Shown here piece by piece: positions 43,576 through 52,504 of a stretch of 64,000 nt of DNA. Position numbers and translations under genes: made by a program. Within the stretch, counting starts at the first letter, position 1; each line of letters begins with the position of its first letter. Source of the stretch: Gammaproteobacteria bacterium (GTDB lineage: Bacteria > Pseudomonadota > Gammaproteobacteria > Xanthomonadales > SZUA-36); NCBI GenBank assembly GCA_021772915.1, contig JAJFLB010000018.1, forward strand, positions 248,001-312,000. Direction: 5' to 3'. The notes below the pieces were generated by a model. It was not told the origin of the DNA and ran no database searches. It was given only the letters and a program-made list of their open reading frames with translations.

Positions 43576-43961
43576 CTCTCGTTGATGAAATCAACAATCT
43601 CCTGCAGTTCGGAACCGGCCGGAAAAACACCGTCCAGTCCAATTTCTTTAAGCGTCTGTTGATCCTGCGCAGGTATACTGCCACCAATAATCCAGAGCCT
43701 GTCATCCAGGCCAGCGTCGATAAGCTGTTGCTTCAGTCGTTCGCAATACGACAGATGCGAGCCCGCCAAACTTGACAGGCCGATCACATCCACGTCTTCC
43801 TCCAGGGCCACCTGCGCAACTGCTTCGGGCGGTTGCCGCAAACCGGTGTAGATAACCTCGTAACCGGCATCCATTAAAGCCCGCACAACGATTTTCGCAC
43901 CACGGTCATGCCCGTCGAGACCCGGCTTGGCGATAAGCACCCTGATTCTGCGTGTACTCAT
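43566..43961 (-). CDS. Cobalamin-binding small subunit of B12 mutase
   Basis: A 131-residue B12-binding domain. The base-off signature is complete: KPGLDGHDRGAKIV supplies DxHxxG with the Co-ligating His. GLSSLAGSHLSY and IIGGSIPAQD bind the nucleotide tail. It should pair with the large subunit next to it. It overlaps the acyl-CoA dehydrogenase gene by 4 bp. Confidence 0.94.
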   Translation of the reverse strand: MSTRRIRVLIAKPGLDGHDRGAKIVVRALMDAGYEVIYTGLRQPPEAVAQVALEEDVDVIGLSSLAGSHLSYCERLKQQLIDAGLDDRLWIIGGSIPAQDQQTLKEIGLDGVFPAGSELQEIVDFINERCK

Positions 43962-45106
43962 GGAGACAATTCCTTGGCGATAATGAGTTTGAGAATTTCA
44001 CTCGTGCCCCCGCCAATGAGCGTGAAGCGAATGTCCCGCAGATGCCTTTGCACCGGGTACTCCATCGCGAACCCATAGGAGGCCAACACCCGGGCGGCCT
44101 GGTCACAGGTGCTGACTGCCGCTTCGGAGGCAAATAATTTTGCCATGGCTGATTGTTTGTGACAGGGCTTATCAGTTTGCTTTAACCAGGCAGCGTAATG
44201 TACCAGTTGCTCTGCTGCTTCCAAATCCGTTGCCATTTCTGCGAGCTTGAGTTGAATGGCCTGGAAACGATTAATGGGTTTGCCAAATTGCTTACGCTCA
44301 GCCGCATAGCGAATCGCCTCGTCCATGGCACCACGACCACCACCAACAGCCATCGCCCCGGTAATGATCCTGATTTCCGCCAGCAATTTGCGTAGGTGTT
44401 TAACGCCGTCTCCAACTGCACTCAGACAATGGCTGGCGGGAACAAAACAGTCATTCAGTGCCAGCTCGGAAGTTGGCAGTGCGCGCACACCCATCTTTTC
44501 TATCGCGCGCCCAACAGTCAGGCCCGCAAAATCCTTTTCGACCAGAAAGATGGTCAGTTTCCCTTCTTTGGCCGCCTGCTTATCATCACCGGCTTTGGCA
44601 AAAACGGTGAAGAAATCCGCGACCGGTGCGGAGGTCACCCACATTTTCTGGCCATTCAGACAATAACCATCCCCGTCCTTCACCGCGGTTGTGGTGATAC
44701 CACCCAGATCGCTGCCGGCATTGGGTTCCGTCATACATATCGCACCGACTTTTTCACCCAGAAGTGCCGGTGCAAATAGTCGCTGGTGGATATCATCACC
44801 GCCCAGCATGTGCAGAAACTTGGTGCCCATCAGAGATTGCATGGCAACCGCCCCTGCGAGTGACATTGAGCCCCGTGCAACTTCCGTGAGCGCCAGGCAA
44901 AAAGAATTCAGATCCATGCCGCTACCACCATCTTCGACCGGGTAGCGCATACCGAAAAATCCCAATCCCCCAAGTTCACGAAACAGCTGCCAGGGAAACT
45001 CGTGCGCTGTATCTATCGCCTCGGCCTGCGGTATGATTTTTTCATCGCAGAATCTGGCAAAAGTATCACGTACAGTCCGTTGCTCCTGTGAGAGTTCAAA
45101 ATCCAT
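43958..45106 (-). CDS. Acyl-CoA dehydrogenase
   Basis: A 382-residue FAD enzyme that introduces an alpha,beta double bond into an acyl-CoA. ICMTEPNAGSDLGGITT and KMWVTSAPVADF are the family signatures. YAAERKQFGKPINRFQAIQ is the C-terminal signature, and IRFTLIGGGTSEILKLIIA ends the protein. The substrate class is not clear. The gene shares one base with hyuB upstream and overlaps the B12 subunit downstream. Confidence 0.92.
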   Translation of the reverse strand: MDFELSQEQRTVRDTFARFCDEKIIPQAEAIDTAHEFPWQLFRELGGLGFFGMRYPVEDGGSGMDLNSFCLALTEVARGSMSLAGAVAMQSLMGTKFLHMLGGDDIHQRLFAPALLGEKVGAICMTEPNAGSDLGGITTTAVKDGDGYCLNGQKMWVTSAPVADFFTVFAKAGDDKQAAKEGKLTIFLVEKDFAGLTVGRAIEKMGVRALPTSELALNDCFVPASHCLSAVGDGVKHLRKLLAEIRIITGAMAVGGGRGAMDEAIRYAAERKQFGKPINRFQAIQLKLAEMATDLEAAEQLVHYAAWLKQTDKPCHKQSAMAKLFASEAAVSTCDQAARVLASYGFAMEYPVQRHLRDIRFTLIGGGTSEILKLIIAKELSP

Positions 45107-46806
45107 CAGCTGTCATCCTCCGCATTTCCACTCTCATCAAAGCCGTAGCAGGCGCTTGCCGCCGCGGCTGAAATAACACCATTGCGAACCTCAGCCGCCA
45201 GGGTGGCGCGGTCCCGTCTGGCGGGATCGCCATAACCACCGCCACCACCCGCGTGTTGACGATACACGGTGCCCTTAGGCACACCGGTAATCAAGTCCTT
45301 GTTATTTGGCACCACTTCACTGCCGTCAGGGTAGGTCAGGCTGATTTTGTTAAGTGTGCCTTCCAGGCCACCAAACAGGCCAAATGCGGGTTCAAAATCT
45401 CCATCACCAAAGGTGACCAACTGGGTATCCTCTGACCCTATGACAAATTCTGTTTCGACACCCAGACCACCACGCCATTGCCCCGCGCCGGCAGAGTCAG
45501 TCAGGTACTCGTGCTTTTTGAGCAGATGCGGTGTCTGTTGCTCGAACATCTCATAGTCCTGATCGAGGATTCCACCCGACGCATCAATCATACCGATATG
45601 ATCGTAACCATCGGTGCCCCGCATTGCGCCCGACCCGCCTTTGAGACCCATGAAGCCGATATCCACGTAGTTCTCACCCTTTTCTGCGTCAAGCCCTGTG
45701 GTCAGAGACGCCAGCAAATTGTTCCAGCCTGCCGTGATACGATCGGGTATCACGGGTGCGAGGGCACGGATGATGGCATCGGCATTGGGTGGACACAGAT
45801 GGTTGCCGAAGGTCGTTGCTTTTGGATAGGACGCATTCAGAATGGTGCCTTCGGGAATGATCATATCAATCGGTCCGATCATGCCCTCGTTATGTGGGAT
45901 ATCCGGATTAACCATCTGCAGGAAAGTCAGGATGGATGCAGAGGCGCTGGACGTATAGGTGCCGTTTACGAAACCGTCGGTCTGGGCATCGGTTTCAGAG
46001 TAATCAAAAGTAATGTGCCGGTCCTTCACCGTCACAGTAACCCGAATGGTGAATTTGGTACCCTCATTATGACCGTCAAAGTAAACATAGCCCTCACCGC
46101 TGTAAGAGCCTTCGGGTATTGTCGCGATCTCGGACTCCATCATCTTGCGCGTGGCGTCGAACAGGACCAGCTTGTGATCCTCGAAACTCCTTAGCCCATA
46201 TTTTTCCAGCACTTCCCGCAGGCGGCGCTCGCCCACGGTGCAGGCCCCGATCTGGGCACGCATGTCATGCTGGACAATTTCCAGACGGATATTGGCAAAG
46301 ATAAGCCTCCAAACATCCTTGCGCAATACACCCCTGTCAAAGACCTTTACCGGGGGAATGCGCAAGGCCTCCTGCCAGACCTCGGTAGCCCTGGGGTTGT
46401 AACCACCCGCTACATTGCCGCCAATGTCGGCCTGATGGCCCTTTACCGCAGACCAGGCAACCAGTTCTCCCGCATGGAATATCGGCTTGTATACCGCGAC
46501 ATCGTTGTTCTGATTACCCATGGAGAAAACATCATTATGAAAAATGACATCTCCGTCATGAATGTCATCGCCAAAGTACTCAACCAGGTATTTGCACACC
46601 GGCGCCAACGAGAAAGCGAGTATCGGCAGGTTCTCGGTCTGTTCCAACATGTTGCCCTGTGCATCATAGAGACCGGTCACAAAATCTTTGGCTTCGCAAA
46701 GGATCGGTGAACGCGCAGTCTGTTCAACCGATAAGCTCATTTCGTCGGTAATGGACTTGAAAGTCCGGGCGTAAACGGACAACAGGATAGGATCTATCTG
46801 ACTCAT
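45106..46806 (-). CDS. hyuB: Hydantoinase B / oxoprolinase beta-type subunit (HyuB)
   Basis: A 566-residue protein of the HyuB family. YARTFKSITDEMSLSVEQTA and FHNDVFSMGNQNNDVAVYKP are typical, and the C-terminal AGGGGGYGDPARRD closes the family core. HyuB works with HyuA in ATP-dependent hydrolysis of N-methylhydantoin or 5-oxoproline or, in other branches, in carboxylation of acetone or acetophenone. No third subunit typical of acetone carboxylase (gamma) is encoded here. It overlaps hyuA by 4 bp. Confidence 0.9.
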   Translation of the reverse strand: MSQIDPILLSVYARTFKSITDEMSLSVEQTARSPILCEAKDFVTGLYDAQGNMLEQTENLPILAFSLAPVCKYLVEYFGDDIHDGDVIFHNDVFSMGNQNNDVAVYKPIFHAGELVAWSAVKGHQADIGGNVAGGYNPRATEVWQEALRIPPVKVFDRGVLRKDVWRLIFANIRLEIVQHDMRAQIGACTVGERRLREVLEKYGLRSFEDHKLVLFDATRKMMESEIATIPEGSYSGEGYVYFDGHNEGTKFTIRVTVTVKDRHITFDYSETDAQTDGFVNGTYTSSASASILTFLQMVNPDIPHNEGMIGPIDMIIPEGTILNASYPKATTFGNHLCPPNADAIIRALAPVIPDRITAGWNNLLASLTTGLDAEKGENYVDIGFMGLKGGSGAMRGTDGYDHIGMIDASGGILDQDYEMFEQQTPHLLKKHEYLTDSAGAGQWRGGLGVETEFVIGSEDTQLVTFGDGDFEPAFGLFGGLEGTLNKISLTYPDGSEVVPNNKDLITGVPKGTVYRQHAGGGGGYGDPARRDRATLAAEVRNGVISAAAASACYGFDESGNAEDDS

Positions 46807-48920
46807 GACTGATCTCCACTTGGCTCCGGTCCGAGCAGGTCTTCACGACCCTTGCCGTAGACCACAAATGATCCGTACTTGTCGACCACACAATCATAGC
46901 TGTCGCTCACCAGGATCGCGGTGGTGACCTGCTCAATCAATGCCGGACCACACACCCTGTTCCCGTGCTGCATTTGGTGTCCATCATAAACCGACACCGG
47001 GCGGAAATCCCTGGCCGAGAAAATGTACATTTCCCGTTCACCCTTGAGCGCTGACGAGGCGTCTTCTCCAGCAAATCGCTGAGTCTGGAAGTCAGGTTTC
47101 TCTGTCACCCCGACCGCCTGCAAACGTACGTTAATGAGATCTACACCAACATCCTGATCCTCAAGCGAGTAACCGTACAACCGGTTGTGCTCGGTATGGA
47201 ACGCGGTATGAATTGAATCTGCATCCCTTGTCTTAATCCACGCCCGGCTAACTTCCACGGAAACCTCGTGGTACTGCTTCTGGTAACGGCAATCCAGCTT
47301 TAGATGGAATCGCTGTTTGCCGGCGGGAATATTTTCCTCCAGCAACATCGCCGTACCCTCCGCGACCAGGTCATCCACCAGCTGCTGCAACCCGGACCAG
47401 TCCAGTTCACCCAGCCGCGCAAAAAAAGTTCTCACGAAGTCGTGCTTGAGATCACCCATCAGCATCCCGACAGCACACAGTATTGAAGATTCTCGCGGTA
47501 CGATCTGAAGTGGGATCTGTAGCTCTTCACAAATCATACAGGAGTGAATCGGACCCGCACCACCGGCAACCACCATCGGAAACTCACGGGGGTCAAAGCC
47601 ACGTTTGATCGTGACCTCACGCACACCCTGCGCCATGTTATTACAGGCTACGCGGTACATACCCGCAGCAGCGTTCTCTATGTCCATGCCAAGCGGGTCG
47701 GCAATATGTTTTTTGATCGCTGCACGCGCCGCGTCAATATCGAGCGCTATTGTCCCGCCGGCGAAAAAGTCCGGATTCAAATACCCCAACACCAGGTTGG
47801 CGTCGGTACAGGCCGGTAGCTTGCCGCCCTGGCCATAGCTTACCGGGCCGGGATTTGCCCCTGCGCTTTGCGGCCCCATACGTAACAAGCCCCCCTCGTC
47901 GATCCAGCCGATCGAACCACCACCCGCACCGATGGTGTGGATGGCCAACATCGGCAATGCTATGCGGTGCCGGTCGATCACGCCTTCGTTCACCAGCACC
48001 GGGCTACCGGTAACCAGGGCAGCCTCAAAACTGGTTCCGCCCATATCAACCACGATGCAATCATCACGCTCATGAGCCTGTGCATATACCAGACCCGCAC
48101 CGGGGCCGGCGGCGGGCCCTGAAAGCAGCGTCAATGCCGCCGTCTTGCGCGCAGTCTGGGGTGTCATGACACCACCATTGGATTGCATGATGAGTAACAG
48201 GCCATCGAAGCCATTCTTGTTCAAGCGGGCAGTTAACTGCTCCAGATAAGTGTTCAAAATGGGGCCAATATACGAATTGAGCACCGTCGTGCTGACACGC
48301 TGGTAAAAGCGTATTGACGGTAACAAATCGGTTGATACGGTCAGATAGGCGTTGGGGAGTTTAGCCCGCACCAGCTCAGCAGCACGATGCTCGTGGTCGG
48401 CATCGGCAAAGGCATTCATGAAACAGATGGACACCGCCTCTACCCCTTCCTCAGTGAACAACTCAATGGCTCCTTCAACCTGTTCAAGGCTAAGCGGCTC
48501 CACTTCACTGCCATCCCGGCGCAGGCGTCCGTCCACACCGACCCTTAAATAACGCGGCACCAGCGGTTCGACGTTGGTAAAGCGGTTGTTATATTGCTCT
48601 TCACGAATACCACGACGCATCTCCAATGCGTCGCGGACACCCGCAGTTGTGATCAACCCCGATTTCGCACCATTACGGGTCAGTGTTGCGTTGGTCGTGA
48701 CCGTGGTCCCGTGCACGATGGTTTCAACCGATGCCATGAATTCATTGATGCTGAGCGGAGGATTCTGCTGGCGCGCTATCTCGGTCAAACCATTGATGAC
48801 CGCACTGGAAGGATCATCTGAAGTCGACAGCACTTTGAATATTTCGGGCTCACGATCTTCCCAGGCAACCAGGAAATCCGTAAAGGTTCCACCCACATCA
48901 ACACCAATTTTCAAGCCCAT
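46803..48920 (-). CDS. hyuA: Hydantoinase A / oxoprolinase alpha-type subunit (HyuA)
   Basis: A 705-residue ATP-binding subunit. KIGVDVGGTFTDFLVAWED is the N-terminal nucleotide motif, HGTTVTTNATLTRNGAKSGL follows, and VVDMGGTSFEAAL and the glycine-rich IHTIGAGGGSIGW lie in the middle. The start at 48920 is chosen because AAGGAG lies 8 bases upstream; the reading frame back to 48971 overlaps the CoA ligase gene and adds a non-conserved tail. With HyuB it opens a cyclic amide or carboxylates a ketone at the cost of ATP. Confidence 0.88.
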   Translation of the reverse strand: MGLKIGVDVGGTFTDFLVAWEDREPEIFKVLSTSDDPSSAVINGLTEIARQQNPPLSINEFMASVETIVHGTTVTTNATLTRNGAKSGLITTAGVRDALEMRRGIREEQYNNRFTNVEPLVPRYLRVGVDGRLRRDGSEVEPLSLEQVEGAIELFTEEGVEAVSICFMNAFADADHEHRAAELVRAKLPNAYLTVSTDLLPSIRFYQRVSTTVLNSYIGPILNTYLEQLTARLNKNGFDGLLLIMQSNGGVMTPQTARKTAALTLLSGPAAGPGAGLVYAQAHERDDCIVVDMGGTSFEAALVTGSPVLVNEGVIDRHRIALPMLAIHTIGAGGGSIGWIDEGGLLRMGPQSAGANPGPVSYGQGGKLPACTDANLVLGYLNPDFFAGGTIALDIDAARAAIKKHIADPLGMDIENAAAGMYRVACNNMAQGVREVTIKRGFDPREFPMVVAGGAGPIHSCMICEELQIPLQIVPRESSILCAVGMLMGDLKHDFVRTFFARLGELDWSGLQQLVDDLVAEGTAMLLEENIPAGKQRFHLKLDCRYQKQYHEVSVEVSRAWIKTRDADSIHTAFHTEHNRLYGYSLEDQDVGVDLINVRLQAVGVTEKPDFQTQRFAGEDASSALKGEREMYIFSARDFRPVSVYDGHQMQHGNRVCGPALIEQVTTAILVSDSYDCVVDKYGSFVVYGKGREDLLGPEPSGDQS

Positions 48921-48933
48921 ACCCGGAACTCCT

Positions 48934-50505
48934 TCAAGTTGCGCTACCGCTGGCGTTTGGCTTTTGGCCATTTTGCTGTTGCCACTTTTGTATCACCTGT
49001 TGCCGCAGCTCTCCCTTTAGGACCTTACCCATCGCATTGCGAGGAAGCTGCTCCACCACGATGACTTCCCTGGGACAGGAAAAGCGTGAAATTTGGCCGC
49101 TACAAAAGCCCAGTACCTGTTCAGCATCCAGTGCGCTGCCTTCGCTTGTCACGACGACGGCGACGGCAACTTCACCCCAATAGTCATCCGGCCGGCCCAC
49201 CACTGCAACCTCTTCAATTTCCGGCCGCGCGGACAGGAGATTCTCAATCAGAGCAGGATAGATGTTTTCTCCACCTGAAATGATCATATCCTTGATGCGT
49301 CCGTCGACATACAAGAAACCCTCAGCGTCCAGGTGCCCTACATCACCCGTGTGTAACCATTGATCAGTAAAAACCTCTCGGGTCGCCTCAGCATCGCACC
49401 AATACGCGGTCATCAAATTCTCACCGCGGACGAGAATTTCGCCCTTGTTACCCACTTCCACCTCATCACCTGCCTCATCGACGATTCGAAGCTCGCAGTG
49501 AACTGCGACCTTGCCGGTCGAAGCCGGCTTACGTGCTGCCTCGGTTGCCGGTGTATAGGCAGCAATGGGTCCGGTTTCGGTGGAACCATAAACCTGTACC
49601 ATTGGCACACCCCAGTTGCAGACTTCAGTAACCAGGTCTGCAGACACGATAGTGGAGCCCACGGAAATCATCCGCAGGCTACCAGGCCGCGTATCGGACC
49701 AGCGCGGATCATCCATGATTGCCAACATGATCGTCGGCACAACAAGGGTCAGCGTGATATGACGCTCAGCGAGTTCTGCAAAGAAGCCATCGACATCAAA
49801 ACGCCGGTGGAGCACAACGGTAGCACCAGCATACAGGGCGGGCAGAGTCTGTATGTTAAGCCCACCCACATGGAACATCGGCAATATGGTCAGAATCTTG
49901 TCCTGAGATGTGAGTGTATGCATATGCACCGAGTTTTGTGCATTACACAAGAGCGCCCTCTTGCTCAACAGCGCCCCTTTTGGCGTACCGGTGGTGCCAG
50001 ATGTGTAGCAAAGCAGCAGACCATCCGCTTCGCTGAGCCCCACGGGGCGTGAAAATGCCTGCTCGCGTCGGCTTGCCAGATCCAGCTCAGCCAGGGAAGT
50101 CCAACCATCGTACGCATGTTCAAAGTTAATCAGCTGTATAGAACCAAACTGCTCCGCCACGGTGTCGACATGTGCGATAAATTTCTCTTCCACAAATAGC
50201 GCAACCGGCCCGGCGTGCTGGAGTAGTTGTACGTGTTCGGGTGCGGCCAGACGCCAGTTCAGTGGTAGCAACACAGCACCCACACGTGCACAGGCAAAAA
50301 GCAAGGCGATGAATTCAGGTGAGTTCAGGCCCAGATAAGCCACCCGGTCTCCGGGTTGCACCTCAAGTGAGGTTCCCAACACATTTGCAAACCGGTCGAT
50401 TTTCCCCGCAAGTTCCGCGTAGCTTAAAACTGTCCCTGCATACTCAATCGCTGACTTACCTGGTGTTAAGTCAGCTCGACGGCTTATCCAGTCAGATAAA
50501 TCCAT
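48934..50505 (-). CDS. AMP-forming acyl/aryl-CoA ligase
   Basis: A 523-residue ANL-family ligase. LLCYTSGTTGTPKGALLS binds ATP phosphate, YGSTETGPIAAY follows, WLHTGDVGHLDAEGF and DGRIKDMIISGGENIYPA mark the hinge, and PRNAMGKVLKGEL holds the catalytic Lys. It is a medium-chain or aryl type and the first gene of the large operon, so it probably activates the growth substrate. Its promoter region is shared with the divergent thiolase gene. Confidence 0.9.
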   Translation of the reverse strand: MDLSDWISRRADLTPGKSAIEYAGTVLSYAELAGKIDRFANVLGTSLEVQPGDRVAYLGLNSPEFIALLFACARVGAVLLPLNWRLAAPEHVQLLQHAGPVALFVEEKFIAHVDTVAEQFGSIQLINFEHAYDGWTSLAELDLASRREQAFSRPVGLSEADGLLLCYTSGTTGTPKGALLSKRALLCNAQNSVHMHTLTSQDKILTILPMFHVGGLNIQTLPALYAGATVVLHRRFDVDGFFAELAERHITLTLVVPTIMLAIMDDPRWSDTRPGSLRMISVGSTIVSADLVTEVCNWGVPMVQVYGSTETGPIAAYTPATEAARKPASTGKVAVHCELRIVDEAGDEVEVGNKGEILVRGENLMTAYWCDAEATREVFTDQWLHTGDVGHLDAEGFLYVDGRIKDMIISGGENIYPALIENLLSARPEIEEVAVVGRPDDYWGEVAVAVVVTSEGSALDAEQVLGFCSGQISRFSCPREVIVVEQLPRNAMGKVLKGELRQQVIQKWQQQNGQKPNASGSAT

Positions 50506-50637
50506 AAATCCAATATCCCGGCACCGGTATTCCGATGTTAACTTACCTGCTCTACTCTTGACCTAGCGCAATAGCACGCATGTGATATTCAGGCAAAATA
50601 GAGTATTACACGCAAATAGCCAATACTTTTAATCTTA

Positions 50638-50665
50638 AATGGTATTTAGGTACTATAATACCATT
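50638..50665. promoter_or_regulatory. Promoter with overlapping dyad, thiolase and CoA-ligase divergent region
   Basis: A -10 box TATAAT (50654-50659) lies about 40 bp before the thiolase ATG. It is embedded in an inverted repeat AATGGTATT (50638-50646) / AATACCATT (50657-50665) with a 10-bp spacer. A regulator bound there would block RNA polymerase and so could control the thiolase and perhaps the divergent operon. No regulator gene is adjacent. Confidence 0.5.
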
Positions 50666-50699
50666 ATTGTTGTCAAGGCGAGCACAAGGAGCAGAAACA

Positions 50700-51899
50700 A
50701 TGACTGGTAGCTATATTCCGTACGGTGCCTACTGGAGCAGTCCATTCGCACGGTGGCAGGGCAGCCTGGGGCATCTCCCCAGTGTAGAGTTCGCGGCTCA
50801 TCTCACACGTGAGTCATTGGCAGCCCGCAGCATCGCCGCAGAAGCGTTCGACTACGGCGTCCTCGGGATGACCGTACCGCAACAGTTCTCCTTCTATGGT
50901 TTTCCGTGGCTGGCTGGCCTGATCGGCGCAACTGACATCAGCGGCCCGACAATTGGCCAGGCCTGTGCGACCAGTGCCCGGGTCCTTTCTGTCGCAGCAC
51001 AGGAAGTTGAGACCGGTTCGAGCACCTGCGTACTGGCGGTGACCACCGATCGTCTTTCCAACGGTCCACATTTATATTACCCACGCCCGGGAGCACCCGG
51101 TGGTATCGGTGCCCATGAAAATTGGGTCCCCGATAATATGGGCTGGGATCCATATGCGCGGGCAGATATGACCCAAACCGCCGAAAACTGCGCCAGCAAG
51201 TGGGGGGTTTCTACGGTCGAGCAACACGAAGTCGTCCTGCGGCGGCTTGAACAATACCAGGATGCAAAGGCCAATGACTCGGCTTTCCTGAAGAGATTCA
51301 TGACCTTGCCCTATGCGGTACCGGACGTACGTTTCAAGAAAACCGTAACCACCATGGAAGGTGATGAAGGTATCTTCGAGAGCACGGCAGAAGGACTGGC
51401 CAAGCTGAGAACGGTCAAGGAAGGCGGAACGATTACCTTCGGTGGACAGACACACCCGGCCGATGGTGCAGCAGGTATGGTTGTTACAACACAAGACAAA
51501 GCAGCAGAGATGTCTGCAGATAAGGCTATCGCAATCAAAATCGTCTCCTTTGGACAGGCCAGGGTGGAAAAGAGCTTCATGCCCGCGGCCACCGTTCCGG
51601 CGTCCATGCAGGCACTGCAACGGGCCAACATCAGCATCTCCGATCTGGCCGTGATCAAGTCCCATAACCCGTTTGCGGTCAATGACATTGTTTTCGCCCG
51701 TGAAACCGGCGCAGACCTGATGTCCATGAACAACTATGGCAGCTCCTTGATCTGGGGGCACCCACAAGGCCCCACCGGCATGCGGGCGATGATTGAGCTG
51801 ATTGAAGAACTTGCATTACTGGGTGGTGGCTGGGGTCTGTTCCAGGGTTGTGCTGCCGGTGATTCTTCAATGGCGGTTGTTCTCAAGGTGGGAGACTAG
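50700..51899 (+). CDS. Thiolase-family acyltransferase (SCP-x-like)
   Basis: A 399-residue thiolase-fold enzyme of the non-specific lipid-transfer/SCP-x thiolase group. The nucleophile Cys is probably in GQACATSARVLSVAAQEV (near residue 88). VIKSHNPFAVNDIVF carries the His, and GGGWGLFQGCAAGDSSM the second Cys. It cleaves 3-oxoacyl-CoA or condenses acyl-CoAs. The ATG at 50700 has AAGGAG 7 bases upstream; the frame before it has only TTG codons. It is divergent from the CoA ligase operon and probably acts in the same pathway. The stop codon is part of MITE-like copy C. Confidence 0.87.
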   Translation: MTGSYIPYGAYWSSPFARWQGSLGHLPSVEFAAHLTRESLAARSIAAEAFDYGVLGMTVPQQFSFYGFPWLAGLIGATDISGPTIGQACATSARVLSVAAQEVETGSSTCVLAVTTDRLSNGPHLYYPRPGAPGGIGAHENWVPDNMGWDPYARADMTQTAENCASKWGVSTVEQHEVVLRRLEQYQDAKANDSAFLKRFMTLPYAVPDVRFKKTVTTMEGDEGIFESTAEGLAKLRTVKEGGTITFGGQTHPADGAAGMVVTTQDKAAEMSADKAIAIKIVSFGQARVEKSFMPAATVPASMQALQRANISISDLAVIKSHNPFAVNDIVFARETGADLMSMNNYGSSLIWGHPQGPTGMRAMIELIEELALLGGGWGLFQGCAAGDSSMAVVLKVGD

Positions 51900-52032
51900 T
51901 GCTCCGTCCATGTGATAACTATGGATTCAGAGGCACCCAGATGTTTCAGGACAAGACGCGGACAGCAGAGAATGGCCCGGTCCTTCTCAAGGGCTGCACC
52001 AAGAGTAGGGGCCCTGAGGCGACGGAGTACTA
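51896..52032. mobile_element. MITE-like element, copy C (137 bp, shortened)
   Basis: The ends CTAGTGCTCCGTC and its inverted GACGGAGTACTA match over 11 of 12 bp. The core GCACCAAGAGTAGG and the segment AATGGCCCGGTCCT are shared with copy B. The first 105 bp are an inverted copy (roughly 85% by eye) of copy D at 54167-54271. The thiolase stop TAG is in its left end. Confidence 0.75.
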
Positions 52033-52048
52033 AAATGGAGATGATCCA

Positions 52049-52504
52049 ATGACACTCAAACAAATTTCAGTCTTTCTCGAAAACTCACCTGGTCGACTGC
52101 TCGAAATCACAACTGCATTTGGAGAAGCAGGCATCAATCTGAAAGCTCTGAGCCTGACCGGAACTTCTGGTTTTGGGGTTCTGCGACTCATTGTGTCCGA
52201 TCTTCATCGGGCACGTAACATCGCCATGGAACACCGCTGGCCAGCCAGGGTGGATGAAGTGCTGGCGGTTCGCATTCCCAATGTTTCCGGCAGTTTGACA
52301 AAACTGCTCATGCCGCTCAAGAAAGCACAAATTGATGTGGAATACATGTATGCCTTCACCGGGACTTCTCCTGAGGATGCAGTAATGATTTTTGGCTTCA
52401 AGGAAGTGGAGGATGCCACCAGGGTGCTCGTCAACAACAATGCCATCCTGATAGGGGTTGATGAGTTTGGGGCGCTTGAGAGCGAGGGAGATCAGTCAAG
52501 ATGA
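52049..52504 (+). CDS. Tandem ACT-domain protein
   Basis: A 151-residue protein made of two ACT domains. The first, LKQISVFLENSPGRLLEITT, continues to about residue 65. The second begins near AVRIPNVSGSLTKLLMPLKK. ACT pairs bind amino acids or related acids and regulate enzymes; no enzyme domain is fused. Such small proteins often accompany CoA-ligase or amino-acid genes. GGAG lies 8 bases before the ATG, and the stop overlaps the reductase gene by 4 bp. Confidence 0.85.
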   Translation: MTLKQISVFLENSPGRLLEITTAFGEAGINLKALSLTGTSGFGVLRLIVSDLHRARNIAMEHRWPARVDEVLAVRIPNVSGSLTKLLMPLKKAQIDVEYMYAFTGTSPEDAVMIFGFKEVEDATRVLVNNNAILIGVDEFGALESEGDQSR

